64,000 nucleotides of DNA from contig NZ_CP085524.1 in the NCBI RefSeq assembly GCF_004353525.1, forward strand, positions 124,001-188,000. Direction: 5' to 3'. The notes under the pieces were generated by a model that worked only from the letters and a program-made list of their open reading frames with translations, was not told where the DNA came from and did not search any database. The DNA is from Zhaonella formicivorans. GTDB lineage: Bacteria > Bacillota > DUOV01 > Zhaonellaceae. Below, in pieces: positions 44,030 to 53,802 of this stretch (position 1 is the first letter of the stretch; each line of letters begins with the position of its first letter). Position numbers and translations under genes: made by a program.

Positions 44030-45687
44030 AAATGGCAGGATAGCAATTTATGATGCTTACCTTTACCGGGAGGTCATCAAAGAAATGCAAGGACGATATT
44101 GGGATCCGGAGCGCAAGGTTTGGACTGTACCCTTTAAGCCAGAAAACATATCAACGCTTAAAGTTATCGGCTGCGAGTTCAAGGGTGTACTGGTTGATAT
44201 GGTTATAAGTCTTACAAAGAGCGGGGACAAAGCAGAAATTTCTGTTAAACCTGTGGAGCCAATGCCCATCAGGGTAAAGCCTTATCAGCATCAGGTACAG
44301 GCCTACAACTTTATAGGAAACCTTCTTGGTTGGTTTGAAAGGGGTGATGCAGCATGAAAAACTCCATACGAGGAGCAGCACTCCTTATGGAGATGGGTTA
44401 GGTACAGGCAAAACCCTTACCACAATCGCTTTGCTTGGCAGGGCATTTCTTAACGGCCTTATACGCCGGGTGCTTATTGCAGCGCCGCTATCGGTGGCCA
44501 GTGTGTGGGCGGAAGAATTCGAGAAGTTTGCAGCCTTCGACTATGTGCTGGCTGTGCTGGAGGGTGACAGCGGCAAAAAGGCTGATACCATAAGACACAT
44601 GACGGGAACAGGGCTGCAGGTAGTGGTGCTGAACTACGAAAGCACCTGGCGGCTGGAGGAGGAATTGCGGAAATGGAAGCCGGACGTAATAGTGTGCGAT
44701 GAATCCAGTCGCATCAAAAACCCCAACGCCAAGCAGTCAAAAGCTCTGCACCGGTTAGCTAAGCAGGCCAAGTACCGGCTAATTTTGACGGGGACTCCAA
44801 TTCAGAATAACCCGCTGGACTTCTTCAGCCAGTACAAGGTGCTGGATGAGAGCATTTTTGGCCCAAGCTATTATGCTTTTCGTTCCAGGTATGCCACCAT
44901 GGGCGGCTATGGCAACCATCAGATTGTCGGGTATAAAAACCTGCCGGAACTGGTACAGAAGGCGCACTCGGTGGCTTACCGGGTAACCAAGGAAGAAGCG
45001 CTGGATTTGCCGGAGATGGTGGATGAAACAAGGTATGTGACCCTTGACCCGCAGGGCATGAAAATTTACGAAAGCTTAGAGGCAGCCTGTTATGCAGAAC
45101 TGCTGAAGGGCGAGGTGGTTGTTAGGAACATCCTCACGCAACTATTACGCTTGCAGCAGGTGACGGGCGGCTTTATCCGGGATGATGAAGGCGGCCCGGT
45201 GCAGCAGGTGTCAAAGGCAAAGCTTATGGCTCTCGAGGAAATCATCGAGGATGTGCTGGGTGAGGGCAACAAGCTGGTCATTTTTGCAAGGTTCGTGCCG
45301 GAGATCGAGGCTATATGCAAGCTTCTTGAAGGAAAGGGCATCAAGCATTCGGTGATATCCGGCGAGGTTAAGAACCGGTCAGAGCAGGTGCAGCATTTTC
45401 AGACAAATCCGGAAGTTAGGGTGTTTGTGGGACAGATACAGACAACTGGGCTTGGCTTGACACTAACAGCGGCAAGTACGGCGGTGTTTTACAGCCTGGA
45501 CTTCAACTATGCAAACTACTCCCAGGCCCGAGCCCGCATCCACAGAATCGGACAGCGCAACATCTGTACATATATTCATCTGGTCGCTAAGGGCACGATT
45601 GATGAAAAGGTTTTAAAAGCCCTGCAGCGCAAGGAAGACGTGGCAAAGCTGCTGGTCGATAACTGGCGCACTTTTTTCAGGAGGTAA
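44013..45687 (+). pseudogene. Phage SNF2-family helicase, frameshifted at Walker A
   Basis: A SNF2-like DNA helicase about 550 codons long in three frames. Frame one (44013-44357) carries the N-terminal domain to RVKPYQHQVQAYNF and ends at a TGA inside an ATGA. Frame two from ATG 44354 reads ...GAALLMEMG and hits TAG. Frame three from about 44390 reads GLGTGKTLTTIALL onward to DNWRTFFRR at 45687 with CDESSRIKN (DExx box), LILTGTPIQNN and ARIHRIGQ (motif VI). A five-base insertion (TAGGT) within a normal MEMGTGKT would explain the last switch. As it stands no single frame holds both Q-motif and Walker A, so helicase activity is probably lost. Confidence 0.85.
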
Positions 45688-45692
45688 GAGAT

Positions 45693-46103
45693 ATGCAAAA
45701 TGAGATGTTTGAACTGGCGGACAGGCTGAAGAATCTCAAAGAGAGCAAGAAGGAAGCTGAGGATGCCCTCAAGGCCATCAATGCGGAACTTGAGCAGGTG
45801 GAGCTAAAGCTGGCGGAGCAGATGGTTAATGAAGAGACGCAATCCTTCAACCGGTCAGGTACCCTGTTTTACCTGACCACCAAAACCTACGCTTCGGCTG
45901 TGGGGGACAGCAAGGAACAGCTGCATGAGGCATTAAAACAGAACGGGTACGGTTCATTGATTTACGAGACGGTCAATGCAAACAGCCTGTCTGCCTTTAC
46001 AAAGGAACAGATAGAAGCCAACGACGGTGAATTGCCGGAATGGCTCAAAGGCTTGGTCAATGTGTTTGAAAAAACAACAGTTGCCTTGAGAAAGGCGAAA
46101 TAA
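45693..46103 (+). CDS. Phage protein with N-terminal coiled coil
   Basis: 136 residues, no family recognised. Residues 1-45 are a strong heptad-like coiled coil (FELADRLKNLKESKKEAEDA...). The rest (FNRSGTLFYLTTKTYASAVG, TKEQIEANDGELPEWL) resembles small early proteins that sit between helicase and polymerase in Firmicutes prophages. ATG follows AGGAGGTAAGAG; starts 5 bases after the helicase stop. Probably replication-associated by position. Confidence 0.75.
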   Translation: MQNEMFELADRLKNLKESKKEAEDALKAINAELEQVELKLAEQMVNEETQSFNRSGTLFYLTTKTYASAVGDSKEQLHEALKQNGYGSLIYETVNANSLSAFTKEQIEANDGELPEWLKGLVNVFEKTTVALRKAK

Positions 46104-46123
46104 GGGAAAGGGGCTTGAGAACT

Positions 46124-46876
46124 ATGAAAAGTAATGAACAGGAAAAGGCTATGACGGTAATAAACGGTGGCTTTGTGCTTCCCAACCTGGAGGGGGAAAT
46201 CGCAGAAGCGATGGACAGTGAAATGGAGGGCCTTCCAATCACCTTTGACAGGGCGAAGATTCCTGCAGGCGGTGGGCTTGCCTTCGAGGTGCCGGGAGAG
46301 GACCCGGACTCGCCGGATATGCTCAAGGAGCTTGTCGGCGTGATTGTAGACCACCATCCGGTCAATGCTTACTGGCAGGAAAAGTTCAACGGCCAGAACA
46401 ACCCACCGGATTGCTCCTCCATGGATGGAAAGAACGGAGAGGGCAGCCCGGGCGGCAAATGCGCCTCCTGTCCATATAACCAGTTTGGCAGCGGGGATGA
46501 TGGTTCAGGTAAGGCCTGCAAGAATATGCATCGCGTCTACCTCTTAAGGAGCGGTGAGCTTATTCCAATCCTTCTGACGCTGCCTCCAACCAGTATCAAG
46601 GCCTTTGCGGATTATCTCGGCAAGCGCGTGGTTTCAAAGGGCAAACGCTCCTATGGCGTGCTGACCAGGGTGGCGCTTAAAAAGGCAGTCAGCAGCACAG
46701 GCATCCAATACAGCCAGGCGCAGTTTTCGGTGGCGGCAAGCCTTGAGCCTGAAGCAGTAAAGATTATGAAGGAATTCTCTGAAAGAATTAAGCCGGTTAC
46801 AAGAAAGCTTGCCATTACTGAGGTGGATACGGTAGAAGAGGTCAAAGAAGCAGAGGAAGAGGTACTTCCTCTTTAG
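46124..46876 (+). CDS. Phage early protein with Cys cluster, unknown function
   Basis: 250 residues. A central segment with five Cys and several Gly/Asp (PPDCSSMDGKNGEG, GGKCASCPYNQFGSG, ACKN) looks like a metal-binding knuckle. The C-terminal tail is acidic (EEVKEAEEEVLPL), as in single-stranded DNA-binding proteins, so an SSB-like role is a possibility but not shown. ATG 46124 taken with AAAGGGGC upstream; TTG 46115 is the alternative. It lies directly before DNA polymerase. Confidence 0.72.
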   Translation: MKSNEQEKAMTVINGGFVLPNLEGEIAEAMDSEMEGLPITFDRAKIPAGGGLAFEVPGEDPDSPDMLKELVGVIVDHHPVNAYWQEKFNGQNNPPDCSSMDGKNGEGSPGGKCASCPYNQFGSGDDGSGKACKNMHRVYLLRSGELIPILLTLPPTSIKAFADYLGKRVVSKGKRSYGVLTRVALKKAVSSTGIQYSQAQFSVAASLEPEAVKIMKEFSERIKPVTRKLAITEVDTVEEVKEAEEEVLPL

Positions 46877-46939
46877 ATAAAAGGGTCGCCGGGGGCAGGC
46901 TGCCTGCTCCCGGAGGCCTCAGGCAAAGGAGGTCAGTAA

Positions 46940-48883
46940 ATGGCGTATGAGCTTGTAACAACCTTGGCTGCCTTGAAAGAATATCTGAAGCCATTATTGG
47001 AAGGCGAAACAAAGGTGGTGGCCTTCGACTTTGAGACTTCGCCCATAGATGAATGGCGTGGAGATAAGGATGCCGCCCTGGACCCGCACAAGGCAGATAT
47101 TACTGGTGTTTCTTTAAGTATTGCGCCCAGAACAGGCATATATGTTCCGATTAGGCATCAGACGGGCAAAAATGCAGAGGATATAGGCGGCATTATGCTT
47201 TTCCTGTCAAAAGAAATAGTCCAAAACAAGCACATAATCAAGGTGGCGCAAAACCTGAGCTTCGAGGCGATGTTCCTGTATAAATACGGCGTTGTGGTAT
47301 TGCCGCCGGTCTATGATACCATTGCGGCTGCGCAGCTTACCCTGAAGGAGGAAATGGGCTTCAGGGAGCTTAAGGACTGCGGCTTGAAAACACTGGTACC
47401 CGTGCTTTTTAATGTGGAACTTCCCACATACATCGAGGTTACTGAAGGAAAGCACTTTGACGAGTTGGATCCTGAGGATGATGAGACAGTGCGTTATGCG
47501 TGCGCAGACTCGGATTTTGCTCTCCAGCTGTATTACCGGTTTAATGAGTGGTTTGACCGGTTCCTTCCCAAGCACCGCTTTGTGTGTGAGGAAATCGAAA
47601 GCCCCACCGCAGTTTATACCGGCATCATGAAATATAACGGGATTGCTGTTGACCGGGAGCTGATGGAGCAGAAAAAGCAGGAAGCAGAACAGAAGCTTGC
47701 AGAGCTTAAGAGACAGATCTGTGAAGCGGCGGGCAGGGAGCTTGAGATTGGTGCCAATGCGGCAACGGACGAGTTTAAGCGGTTTCTTTACGAGGAACTG
47801 AAGCTGCCGGTAGTAAAAACCACTGCCAAGTTTGCAGAGGCGGCAGATGATGAAACCATGGTGCTTTTGAAGGAATGGTGCGCTGTGCATAACCCTGTGC
47901 TGGTGAGGTTCTTTGAGCTTATTCAGGAATACCGCAAGTGGGGCAAAATCAAGTCTACATATTTTGATGGCTACCTGCAGTATATAAACGAGACAACAGG
48001 ACGGATTCATCCTGATTTATTCCCGCTGGGTACCGATACAGGACGTTTTGCTTCAAGGAAACCCAACCTTCAGAATGCACCCAGAAAGGACAATGACCCG
48101 ATAGGGGTGAGGAACTTCTTTGTAGCACGACCGGGGTATAAGTTCCTGGACTTTGACTTTTCACAGATTGAGCTTCGCGTGGGAGCATACTTTTGCAGGG
48201 ACAAAAGGATGCTGGAGGTTTATCAAAAGGGCGGGGACATCCATGCGCAGACTACCTCAGTCATCTACAAAATACCCTTTGAGCAGGCAGTGGATAAGGC
48301 AGCTACACAGTATAAGGAGCGGCGAACCATCGCAAAGAACTGCAATTTTGGCGTATTCTTCGGGCTTTTCCCCAGGGGGCTGCAGCGGACATTGAAGTTT
48401 AAGGCTGGCTTGGAGGCTTCCCTTGAGGAATGTGAACAGATAATCAGAAACCTGAAAAACGGCTACCCGGGCCTTATGCGCTGGCAGGCAGAAACCAAAC
48501 GCAGAGCGGCAATCAGGAAATATGCGGAAACGGCTCTAGGAAGGCGCAGGTACTTGAAAGGCATCGACTCTGAGGACTGGGGTGTAAAAAGCTATTGGGA
48601 AAGATGCGCACTGAACACTCCAATTCAGGGAACAGCTGCAGATATTCTGAAGCTGGCGCTTCGCAGGATACTTGAGGGTTTGCCTGAGAGGACATACATC
48701 AAACCCTTGCTACAGATTCATGATGAGCTTTTGTTTGAGGTGGAGGAGGATAAGGTATCAGAGACGGCTGATTTCATTAAGGCCTGTATGGAGGCAGTTC
48801 CTTTTCCGGAGTTTGATGTGCCGATAAAGGCAGAAGGCGCAGTAGGAGTAAGGTTTGGAGAATTAGAAGAAATGGAGGGTTAA
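46940..48883 (+). CDS. Phage family A DNA polymerase
   Basis: 647 residues. N-terminal 3'-5' exonuclease domain (VAFDFETSP near residue 28; NTIAAAQL-like region; CADSDFALQL about 190) and a Pol I polymerase domain with DFDFSQIELRVGAYF (motif A, about 402), the O-helix RTIAKNCNFGVFFGL (motif B, about 462) and QIHDELLFEVEED (motif C, about 594). No 5' nuclease domain, as in phage enzymes. ATG 46940 follows AAAGGAGGTCAGTAA. Appears intact. Confidence 0.95.
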   Translation: MAYELVTTLAALKEYLKPLLEGETKVVAFDFETSPIDEWRGDKDAALDPHKADITGVSLSIAPRTGIYVPIRHQTGKNAEDIGGIMLFLSKEIVQNKHIIKVAQNLSFEAMFLYKYGVVVLPPVYDTIAAAQLTLKEEMGFRELKDCGLKTLVPVLFNVELPTYIEVTEGKHFDELDPEDDETVRYACADSDFALQLYYRFNEWFDRFLPKHRFVCEEIESPTAVYTGIMKYNGIAVDRELMEQKKQEAEQKLAELKRQICEAAGRELEIGANAATDEFKRFLYEELKLPVVKTTAKFAEAADDETMVLLKEWCAVHNPVLVRFFELIQEYRKWGKIKSTYFDGYLQYINETTGRIHPDLFPLGTDTGRFASRKPNLQNAPRKDNDPIGVRNFFVARPGYKFLDFDFSQIELRVGAYFCRDKRMLEVYQKGGDIHAQTTSVIYKIPFEQAVDKAATQYKERRTIAKNCNFGVFFGLFPRGLQRTLKFKAGLEASLEECEQIIRNLKNGYPGLMRWQAETKRRAAIRKYAETALGRRRYLKGIDSEDWGVKSYWERCALNTPIQGTAADILKLALRRILEGLPERTYIKPLLQIHDELLFEVEEDKVSETADFIKACMEAVPFPEFDVPIKAEGAVGVRFGELEEMEG

Positions 48884-48886
48884 AAC

Positions 48887-49684
48887 ATGCAGAACATGCA
48901 AGTATTTCACAATACAGAATTTGGTGAATTGAGAATTTTGTTACTGGATGGTAGGGAATATTTTCCTGCAACTGAATGTGCAAAGATGCTCGGTTATAGC
49001 AATCCCCATAAAGCAATTCATGATCATTGTAGGTACCTAACGAAACGTGAGGTACCACATCCACAAAATCCGAACACTATGCTGGAAATGAATTTTATCC
49101 CAGAAGGCGACCTTTACCGGCTCATTGTGAAATCCAAGCTGCCTGCAGCAGAGCGCTTTGAGCGCTGGGTTTTTGATGAAGTATTACCTACTATCAGAAA
49201 GTATGGTATTTATGCAACGGAAAAGGTTATGGACGAAATATTAGTTAATCCGGATTACGGCATTAGGCTGCTGACGGAATTGAAATTGGAACGTGAGCGT
49301 AGAAAGCAATTGGAACTTGAAAACGCTCAAAATAAACAACTTATAGGAGAACTCAAGCCAAAAGCTTCCTATTACGATTTAATCCTCCAAAACAAATCTC
49401 TTGTCCCCATCAGCGTTATTGCGAAAGACTACGGTATGTCAGCAAGGGCGATGAACAAACTCCTTCATGAACTGGGTGTCCAGTATAAACTGGGGGATAC
49501 CTGGCTCCTTTATCAGAAATATGCTGATATGGGCTATACTCAATCCAAGACCCATGCTATCGACGCAGAAAGAAGCGTGATGCACACCTACTGGACCCAG
49601 AAGGGCCGCTTGTTTCTGTATGACCTTCTAAAAAACAAAAAAAGGCTTTTGCCGTTGATTGAACGTTCGCAAAAAACTGCCTAA
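48887..49684 (+). CDS. Phage antirepressor (Bro-N / KilAC)
   Basis: 265 residues. N-terminal BRO domain (about 1-115: NTEFGELRILLLDGREYFPA, ECAKMLGYSNPHKAI, RFERWVFDEVLPTIRKYG), a linker coiled coil (about 140-165), and a C-terminal KilAC/ANT DNA-binding domain (about 180-260: VPISVIAKDYGMSARAMNKL, WTQKGRLFLYDLL). Such proteins counter repressors or regulate lysogeny. ATG 48887 follows GGAGGG, 3 bases after the polymerase stop. Intact. Confidence 0.93.
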   Translation: MQNMQVFHNTEFGELRILLLDGREYFPATECAKMLGYSNPHKAIHDHCRYLTKREVPHPQNPNTMLEMNFIPEGDLYRLIVKSKLPAAERFERWVFDEVLPTIRKYGIYATEKVMDEILVNPDYGIRLLTELKLERERRKQLELENAQNKQLIGELKPKASYYDLILQNKSLVPISVIAKDYGMSARAMNKLLHELGVQYKLGDTWLLYQKYADMGYTQSKTHAIDAERSVMHTYWTQKGRLFLYDLLKNKKRLLPLIERSQKTA

Positions 49685-49697
49685 AGGGGGAGTTGGG

Positions 49698-50039
49698 ATG
49701 GGGCAAAAACCTTTAATATACGTCTGCTCCCCTCTTCGGGGAGATATCGAAAGAAATATTCAGCGTGCTATTGGATATAGCAGGTTTGTTTACAGCGAGG
49801 GAGGCATTCCCCTTGCCCCCCATGCTATCTTCACTCAGTTTCTTGATGACAACATACCAAAGGAGCGGGAAGCCGGAATTGAACTGGGCCTGCAGCTATT
49901 AAGGCGGTGTGATGAGCTGTGGGCCTTTGGCTCAAAGCTAAGCACAGGCATGGCGGTTGAGATGGCGGCAGCTAAAACCTTAGGATTAAAAGTCCGGCGC
50001 TTCAATGACCGCTGTGAGCCCTTGGAGGTGGGCGCATGA
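49698..50039 (+). CDS. DUF4406-like protein (nucleoside deoxyribosyltransferase-like fold)
   Basis: 113 residues. YVCSPLRGDIERNIQRA and LGLQLLRRCDELWAFG match DUF4406, distantly related to nucleoside 2-deoxyribosyltransferases; phages may use it in nucleotide metabolism. ATG 49698 follows AAGGGGGAG; the longer upstream frame lacks a site. The stop overlaps the primase start (ATGA). Confidence 0.82.
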   Translation: MGQKPLIYVCSPLRGDIERNIQRAIGYSRFVYSEGGIPLAPHAIFTQFLDDNIPKEREAGIELGLQLLRRCDELWAFGSKLSTGMAVEMAAAKTLGLKVRRFNDRCEPLEVGA

Positions 50040-52618
50040 AGCTGGAACTGGAGAGGCTTCCGCAGGAGCTTAAAGAGCAGAAGTGCTGGATCTGCTGGAG
50101 GCTGGAGCCGAAGGGTGAAGGGGAAAAGCCTGACAAGATTCCATACAATCCGATAACCGGCAGGAAGGCCATGTCCAATAATCCGGCCACCTGGGGCAGC
50201 TTCCAGCAGGCGGTCAAGGCATTGGAGAAGTACGGGTTTTCCGGCATCGGTTTTGTGTTCAGCAAGGCTAATGCTTATGTGGGAGTGGACATCGACAACT
50301 GCCGCAATCCCGAAACAGGGGAACTGACAGCCGAAGCACAGGAGATCGTCGATATCCTTTCGTCTTATACGGAAATCAGCCCCTCGGGAAGAGGTATCCA
50401 TATAATCGTAAAAGGCGAACTTCCCAAGTCGGGCCGGAAAAACAGCAGGACCGGCGTTGAGATGTATGAAAGCGGCAGGTATTTTACAATGACGGGCAAC
50501 CGGCTACCCGGTACGCCTTCTGAAGTGGCTGAGCGGACAGAAGCCCTGCAGGAGGTGCACAGCAAGTACATTCTTGGTAAGCGTAAAAAGAATTCAAAAG
50601 CAAGGGATAAAAAGCGTGTATCAGTGCCGCTGTCCGATGAGGCGGTGCTGCAGAAGGCGAAGACGGCACAGAATGGCGAGGAATTTGCCTTGCTCTGGGA
50701 GGGCAACTGGCAGGAGAGGTATGCCTCCCAGTCGGAGGCCGATTTGGCCTTATGCATGCACCTGGCCTTCTGGACAGGACGGAACAAGGAGCAGATGGAC
50801 AGGCTTTTCAGGCAGTCAAAGCTTTACCGGGAGAAATGGGACAAGGCGCACTATGCCGATGGCAGGACCTACGGAGAAGAGGTGCTGGCCAAGGCGGCGG
50901 AAAACACTGCTGACTGTTACTCTCCCGTTGAGGATAAGGGCAGCATTGTTGAAAAGGATGGCAGGTACCTGAAGCTGAAAGGCGACGGCAGCGTGCTTGC
51001 CATTTCAAACTTTATCATCAGGCCCATTGAAATTATTGAGGCTGAAGAGGAAGCGCAAGTATCGGCTGAGGTTATCAACGACCGGGGTGAAAGCTTCAGG
51101 AGGACTTACCTGACTACTGAGTTCGGCAACCTGCAGAAATTCAAAAACGTATTGAACCAGAACACCCTGTCCCTTTGTTATACCGGCACCGAGGGTGATC
51201 TGGAGCTCTTGAAAAATCATATTTCAAAACAGGATTGCCAGCAGAAGAAGGGTGTCAAGGGAATAGGCAGCTTTCTATTTGAGGGTAGGTGGGTGTTTGT
51301 CGGAGAGGATCGAAGCGTTGATGCTGCCGGAAATGAGGTTCAAGGCATCGTATCCTTGAAGAAAACGAGGGAAATCAAAACACAGCTTTTGGACTTTCCG
51401 TCTGCAGACAAGCATGACCTGCAGAAAATTGGCACAGCGTTGTTTGAATATAACGAACCGGCAAAGACGGTTTCGATTATCGGCTTCTGTGCGGGCTGTT
51501 TTCTGAAGGAAAAACTTAGAACACTGCAGATCAAATTCCCTCATCTTGTGCTTACCGGTGAACAGGGCAGCGGTAAAAGCAATACGCTGGAGAGAGTTAT
51601 TATCCCCATATTCTCTACAGGCATTGCTTCAGGTGCTTCCAAAGTAACACCCTTTACTGTTATGAAGGCTTCAGCCAGCAGCAACCTGATCCCGCAGCTT
51701 TTTGACGAATTCAAGCCTTCCACCATGGACAAATACAGGCTAGAGACCCTGTACAACCACCTGCGGGATGCTTATGACGGGCATGACGGCCAGCGTGGCC
51801 GGCCGGATTTGTCGGTAATGCAGTATAAATTGTCGGCGCCCATCGTGCTGGTGGGAGAAGGCGCTCCGACGGAGCCTGCCATCAGGGAACGCTGCATTGA
51901 GCTTTTATTTAATAAAAAGGACTTGAAGGACGCGGCAAGACGCAGGGCGTTTTCACTCCTTGCCAAAAGCAGCAGTGCTCTTGACCGTCTTGGGAGGAGC
52001 TTATTAACCCAGGCGCTTAAATTTGATATGGCAAAAATCAAGGCGGTGCATGAGGAGGCAAGCCGGAGGCTTGAGGAGGATTACCCGTCTAGGGTTGCAA
52101 ACAATCTCGCTTGCTGTGTTGTGGGTTTAAGGCTGTTTGAGGAGGTTTGCCGGGAACTGGGGCTGACCTTTGAGGAGGTTTCGGGCATGACCATGGTGCA
52201 GGCTGAACAGGCTCTTGAGTTTGGAGCAAAGGAGTATCTCCTGGATGGAGGCACCTACAACAAAAGCGTGGTTGATTTGACCTTTGAGATTTTTGACAGG
52301 ATGGGGCTTGAACACGAGCATGATTTCAACTTCATAAACGGCGGTACCGAGGTTGGCTTCGATATTAAGCGTTTCTATGATCGTTACACAAAGTACCGAA
52401 GAGAGCATGTAATTGGTAATGAATGCCTGGAATACGGGCAGTTTATAAAACAGCTCAAGCACAAGGAATATTTTGTGAACTACCGCAATGTGAGGTTTGA
52501 TGGGGAAAGTCGCAAGGCTTATGTAATCAACTTTGATTTGCTGGCAAAGTGCTGCGATATGGGCAACCTTGAAGCCTTGAGGGACAAACTGTTTTTCAAG
52601 GGAAAAGTGAGTTCGTAA
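50036..52618 (+). CDS. Phage primase-polymerase/helicase
   Basis: 860 residues. The N-terminal third is an archaeo-eukaryotic-type primase-polymerase domain: VGVDIDNCRNPETG (metal-binding D-x-D, about 81), SPSGRGIHIIVKG (about 116), GRYFTMTGNR (about 147). A spacer with WTGRNKEQMDRLFRQSKL resembles the conserved linker of such proteins. The C-terminal half is a P-loop ATPase: VLTGEQGSGKSNTLERV (Walker A, about 508) and DEFKPSTMDKY. It should prime and unwind phage DNA. ATG 50036 overlaps the upstream stop. It appears intact. Downstream lies the repeat-rich stretch that may be the origin. Confidence 0.88.
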   Translation: MKLELERLPQELKEQKCWICWRLEPKGEGEKPDKIPYNPITGRKAMSNNPATWGSFQQAVKALEKYGFSGIGFVFSKANAYVGVDIDNCRNPETGELTAEAQEIVDILSSYTEISPSGRGIHIIVKGELPKSGRKNSRTGVEMYESGRYFTMTGNRLPGTPSEVAERTEALQEVHSKYILGKRKKNSKARDKKRVSVPLSDEAVLQKAKTAQNGEEFALLWEGNWQERYASQSEADLALCMHLAFWTGRNKEQMDRLFRQSKLYREKWDKAHYADGRTYGEEVLAKAAENTADCYSPVEDKGSIVEKDGRYLKLKGDGSVLAISNFIIRPIEIIEAEEEAQVSAEVINDRGESFRRTYLTTEFGNLQKFKNVLNQNTLSLCYTGTEGDLELLKNHISKQDCQQKKGVKGIGSFLFEGRWVFVGEDRSVDAAGNEVQGIVSLKKTREIKTQLLDFPSADKHDLQKIGTALFEYNEPAKTVSIIGFCAGCFLKEKLRTLQIKFPHLVLTGEQGSGKSNTLERVIIPIFSTGIASGASKVTPFTVMKASASSNLIPQLFDEFKPSTMDKYRLETLYNHLRDAYDGHDGQRGRPDLSVMQYKLSAPIVLVGEGAPTEPAIRERCIELLFNKKDLKDAARRRAFSLLAKSSSALDRLGRSLLTQALKFDMAKIKAVHEEASRRLEEDYPSRVANNLACCVVGLRLFEEVCRELGLTFEEVSGMTMVQAEQALEFGAKEYLLDGGTYNKSVVDLTFEIFDRMGLEHEHDFNFINGGTEVGFDIKRFYDRYTKYRREHVIGNECLEYGQFIKQLKHKEYFVNYRNVRFDGESRKAYVINFDLLAKCCDMGNLEALRDKLFFKGKVSS

Positions 52619-52619
52619 G

Positions 52620-52900
52620 CTTGTGCCTTGTTTCAAAAAGGGAAATAAGGCACGTCTTAAACACAGTAATTGCAAGGCTTTTGAGCTTTGTGCCTTTGTG
52701 ACTTAAAAATTTAAATATAGATGCTCTACACGAAAAATGCCTTTCGCGCGTGTGTATATACGCGTGTATATATAAGCGTCTTATATATGTCCAGAAAATC
52801 AAGGCACAAAGTCACAAAGCCTTAAAACCCAGTAATATCAATGCTTTGAGTGTGTTTAACAATAGGCCACAAATGAAAAAGGAAAAAGGCACAAAAAGGA
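52620..52900. repeat. Repeat-rich stretch after primase gene, candidate replication origin
   Basis: No gene between 52619 and 52912. AAGGCAC or its complement occurs five times: 52623 (GTGCCTT), 52647, 52690 (GTGCCTT), 52801, 52886. Two larger copies, TTTGTGCCTTTGTGACTTA (from 52688) and AAGGCACAAAGTCACAAAG (52801), are inverted relatives. Tandem CGCGTGTGTATATA / CGCGTGTATATATA (52747-52774) lies between them in a very AT-rich tract. Pattern suits iterons next to an unwinding element. Confidence 0.6.
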
Positions 52901-52912
52901 GTGGAAATAAAA

Positions 52913-53206
52913 ATGTCTGAAAAGGCTGTAGTTAATGCAATTATTGCATATTTGCAGGGGCTGGAAGGCTGCTTTGCCTGGAAGGAGCATGGCGGCATGT
53001 ATGGTACTGCCGGATTGCCGGACATTATCTGTTGCTATAAAGGCAGGTTTGTTGGAATCGAAGTAAAAAAGCCCGGAGGCAAATTGACGAAGCTTCAGGA
53101 GATAACTCTTCGGGATATAGAGCGGGCTGGCGGTGTGGCAGATAAGGTAAGCTCGCTGAAAGAAGTTATCGAACTATTAAATGCTTTACAGGGAGGGGGC
53201 CTTTAA
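52913..53206 (+). CDS. VRR-NUC domain nuclease
   Basis: 97 residues. PD-ExK nuclease of the VRR-NUC family: GTAGLPDIICCYKGRF (Asp) and VGIEVKKPGGKLTKLQ (E-x-K). Phage VRR-NUC proteins are thought to resolve branched DNA in replication or recombination. ATG 52913 is preceded by AAGGAG; GTG 52901 would overlap it. The stop overlaps the ATG of the next gene. Confidence 0.92.
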   Translation: MSEKAVVNAIIAYLQGLEGCFAWKEHGGMYGTAGLPDIICCYKGRFVGIEVKKPGGKLTKLQEITLRDIERAGGVADKVSSLKEVIELLNALQGGGL

Positions 53207-53688
53207 TGGAGACAAAGGAATATGTGGAATACCTTCTCAAAAATTACAACAGGATAAAAAAGGACATTGAATATCTGAAATTTGAACTTGAGCATCTTCA
53301 AAATATCACCGAGGACGAGACAATAGAGGCTCTCTGTTTTAAGCAGCCGGAAGGAGAAAAAGTAAATACTGGCGGCATATCCGACAAAACCGCCCGTATT
53401 GCCTTGATTTTCCGACAGTATATGCAGAGAATGAACAATAATGCGAGGGCGGAAATTGTGAAGGAAATCAGGGCGGCTGAATTTGAAATCATGAGGCTTG
53501 AGCACTGTGTGGACAGGCTTGACAGGAAGGTTAGGGATGTAATAAAGGATTTATATTTTAACGAAATGACATGGAGCAAAATTTGCGATAAATATGTAAT
53601 AAGTGAGCGGACACTCAATAGGTATAGAAAAATTGCTGTTGATGAGCTTGTAATGGTGTTTGACGGCAAGAGAGATGTTGTTTGGTAA
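53206..53688 (+). CDS. ArpU/RinA-like phage late transcription regulator
   Basis: 160 residues, helical. The C-terminal part WSKICDKYVISERTLNRYRKIAV is a sigma-region-4-like helix-turn-helix, as in DUF1492/ArpU regulators, which switch on late genes. Overlaps the nuclease gene by one base. A possible target is the late promoter region near 54710-54750. Confidence 0.82.
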   Translation: METKEYVEYLLKNYNRIKKDIEYLKFELEHLQNITEDETIEALCFKQPEGEKVNTGGISDKTARIALIFRQYMQRMNNNARAEIVKEIRAAEFEIMRLEHCVDRLDRKVRDVIKDLYFNEMTWSKICDKYVISERTLNRYRKIAVDELVMVFDGKRDVVW

Positions 53689-53699
53689 CAAAATTGTGA

Positions 53700-53728
53700 T
53701 TGACAAAATTTTATAGCTGGAGTATTAT
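53700..53728 (+). promoter_or_regulatory. Promoter of the Abi gene and its leader RNA
   Basis: TTGACA (53700-53705), exact 17-bp spacer, TATTAT (53723-53728). Confidence 0.85.
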
Positions 53729-53734
53729 AATATT

Positions 53735-53785
53735 AACAGAGCTCACCACGCCTCTTAACAATGCGTACCAAGGTGAGACTTTTTA
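53735..53785 (+). ncRNA. Candidate AbiF-associated small RNA / leader hairpin
   Basis: From the expected start point about 7 bases after the -10 element, the RNA folds as CTCACC (53742-53747) with GGTGAG (53772-53777) around a nested ACGC (53748-53751) / GCGT (53763-53766) stem, followed by ACTTTTT. It would be an about 45-50-nt RNA ending at the T-run 20 bases before the Abi start. Structured RNAs beside AbiF genes are known (abiF RNA motif); whether this one matches that consensus was not checked. Confidence 0.6.
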
Positions 53786-53802
53786 TTTTGTGAGGGTTTT
53801 TT

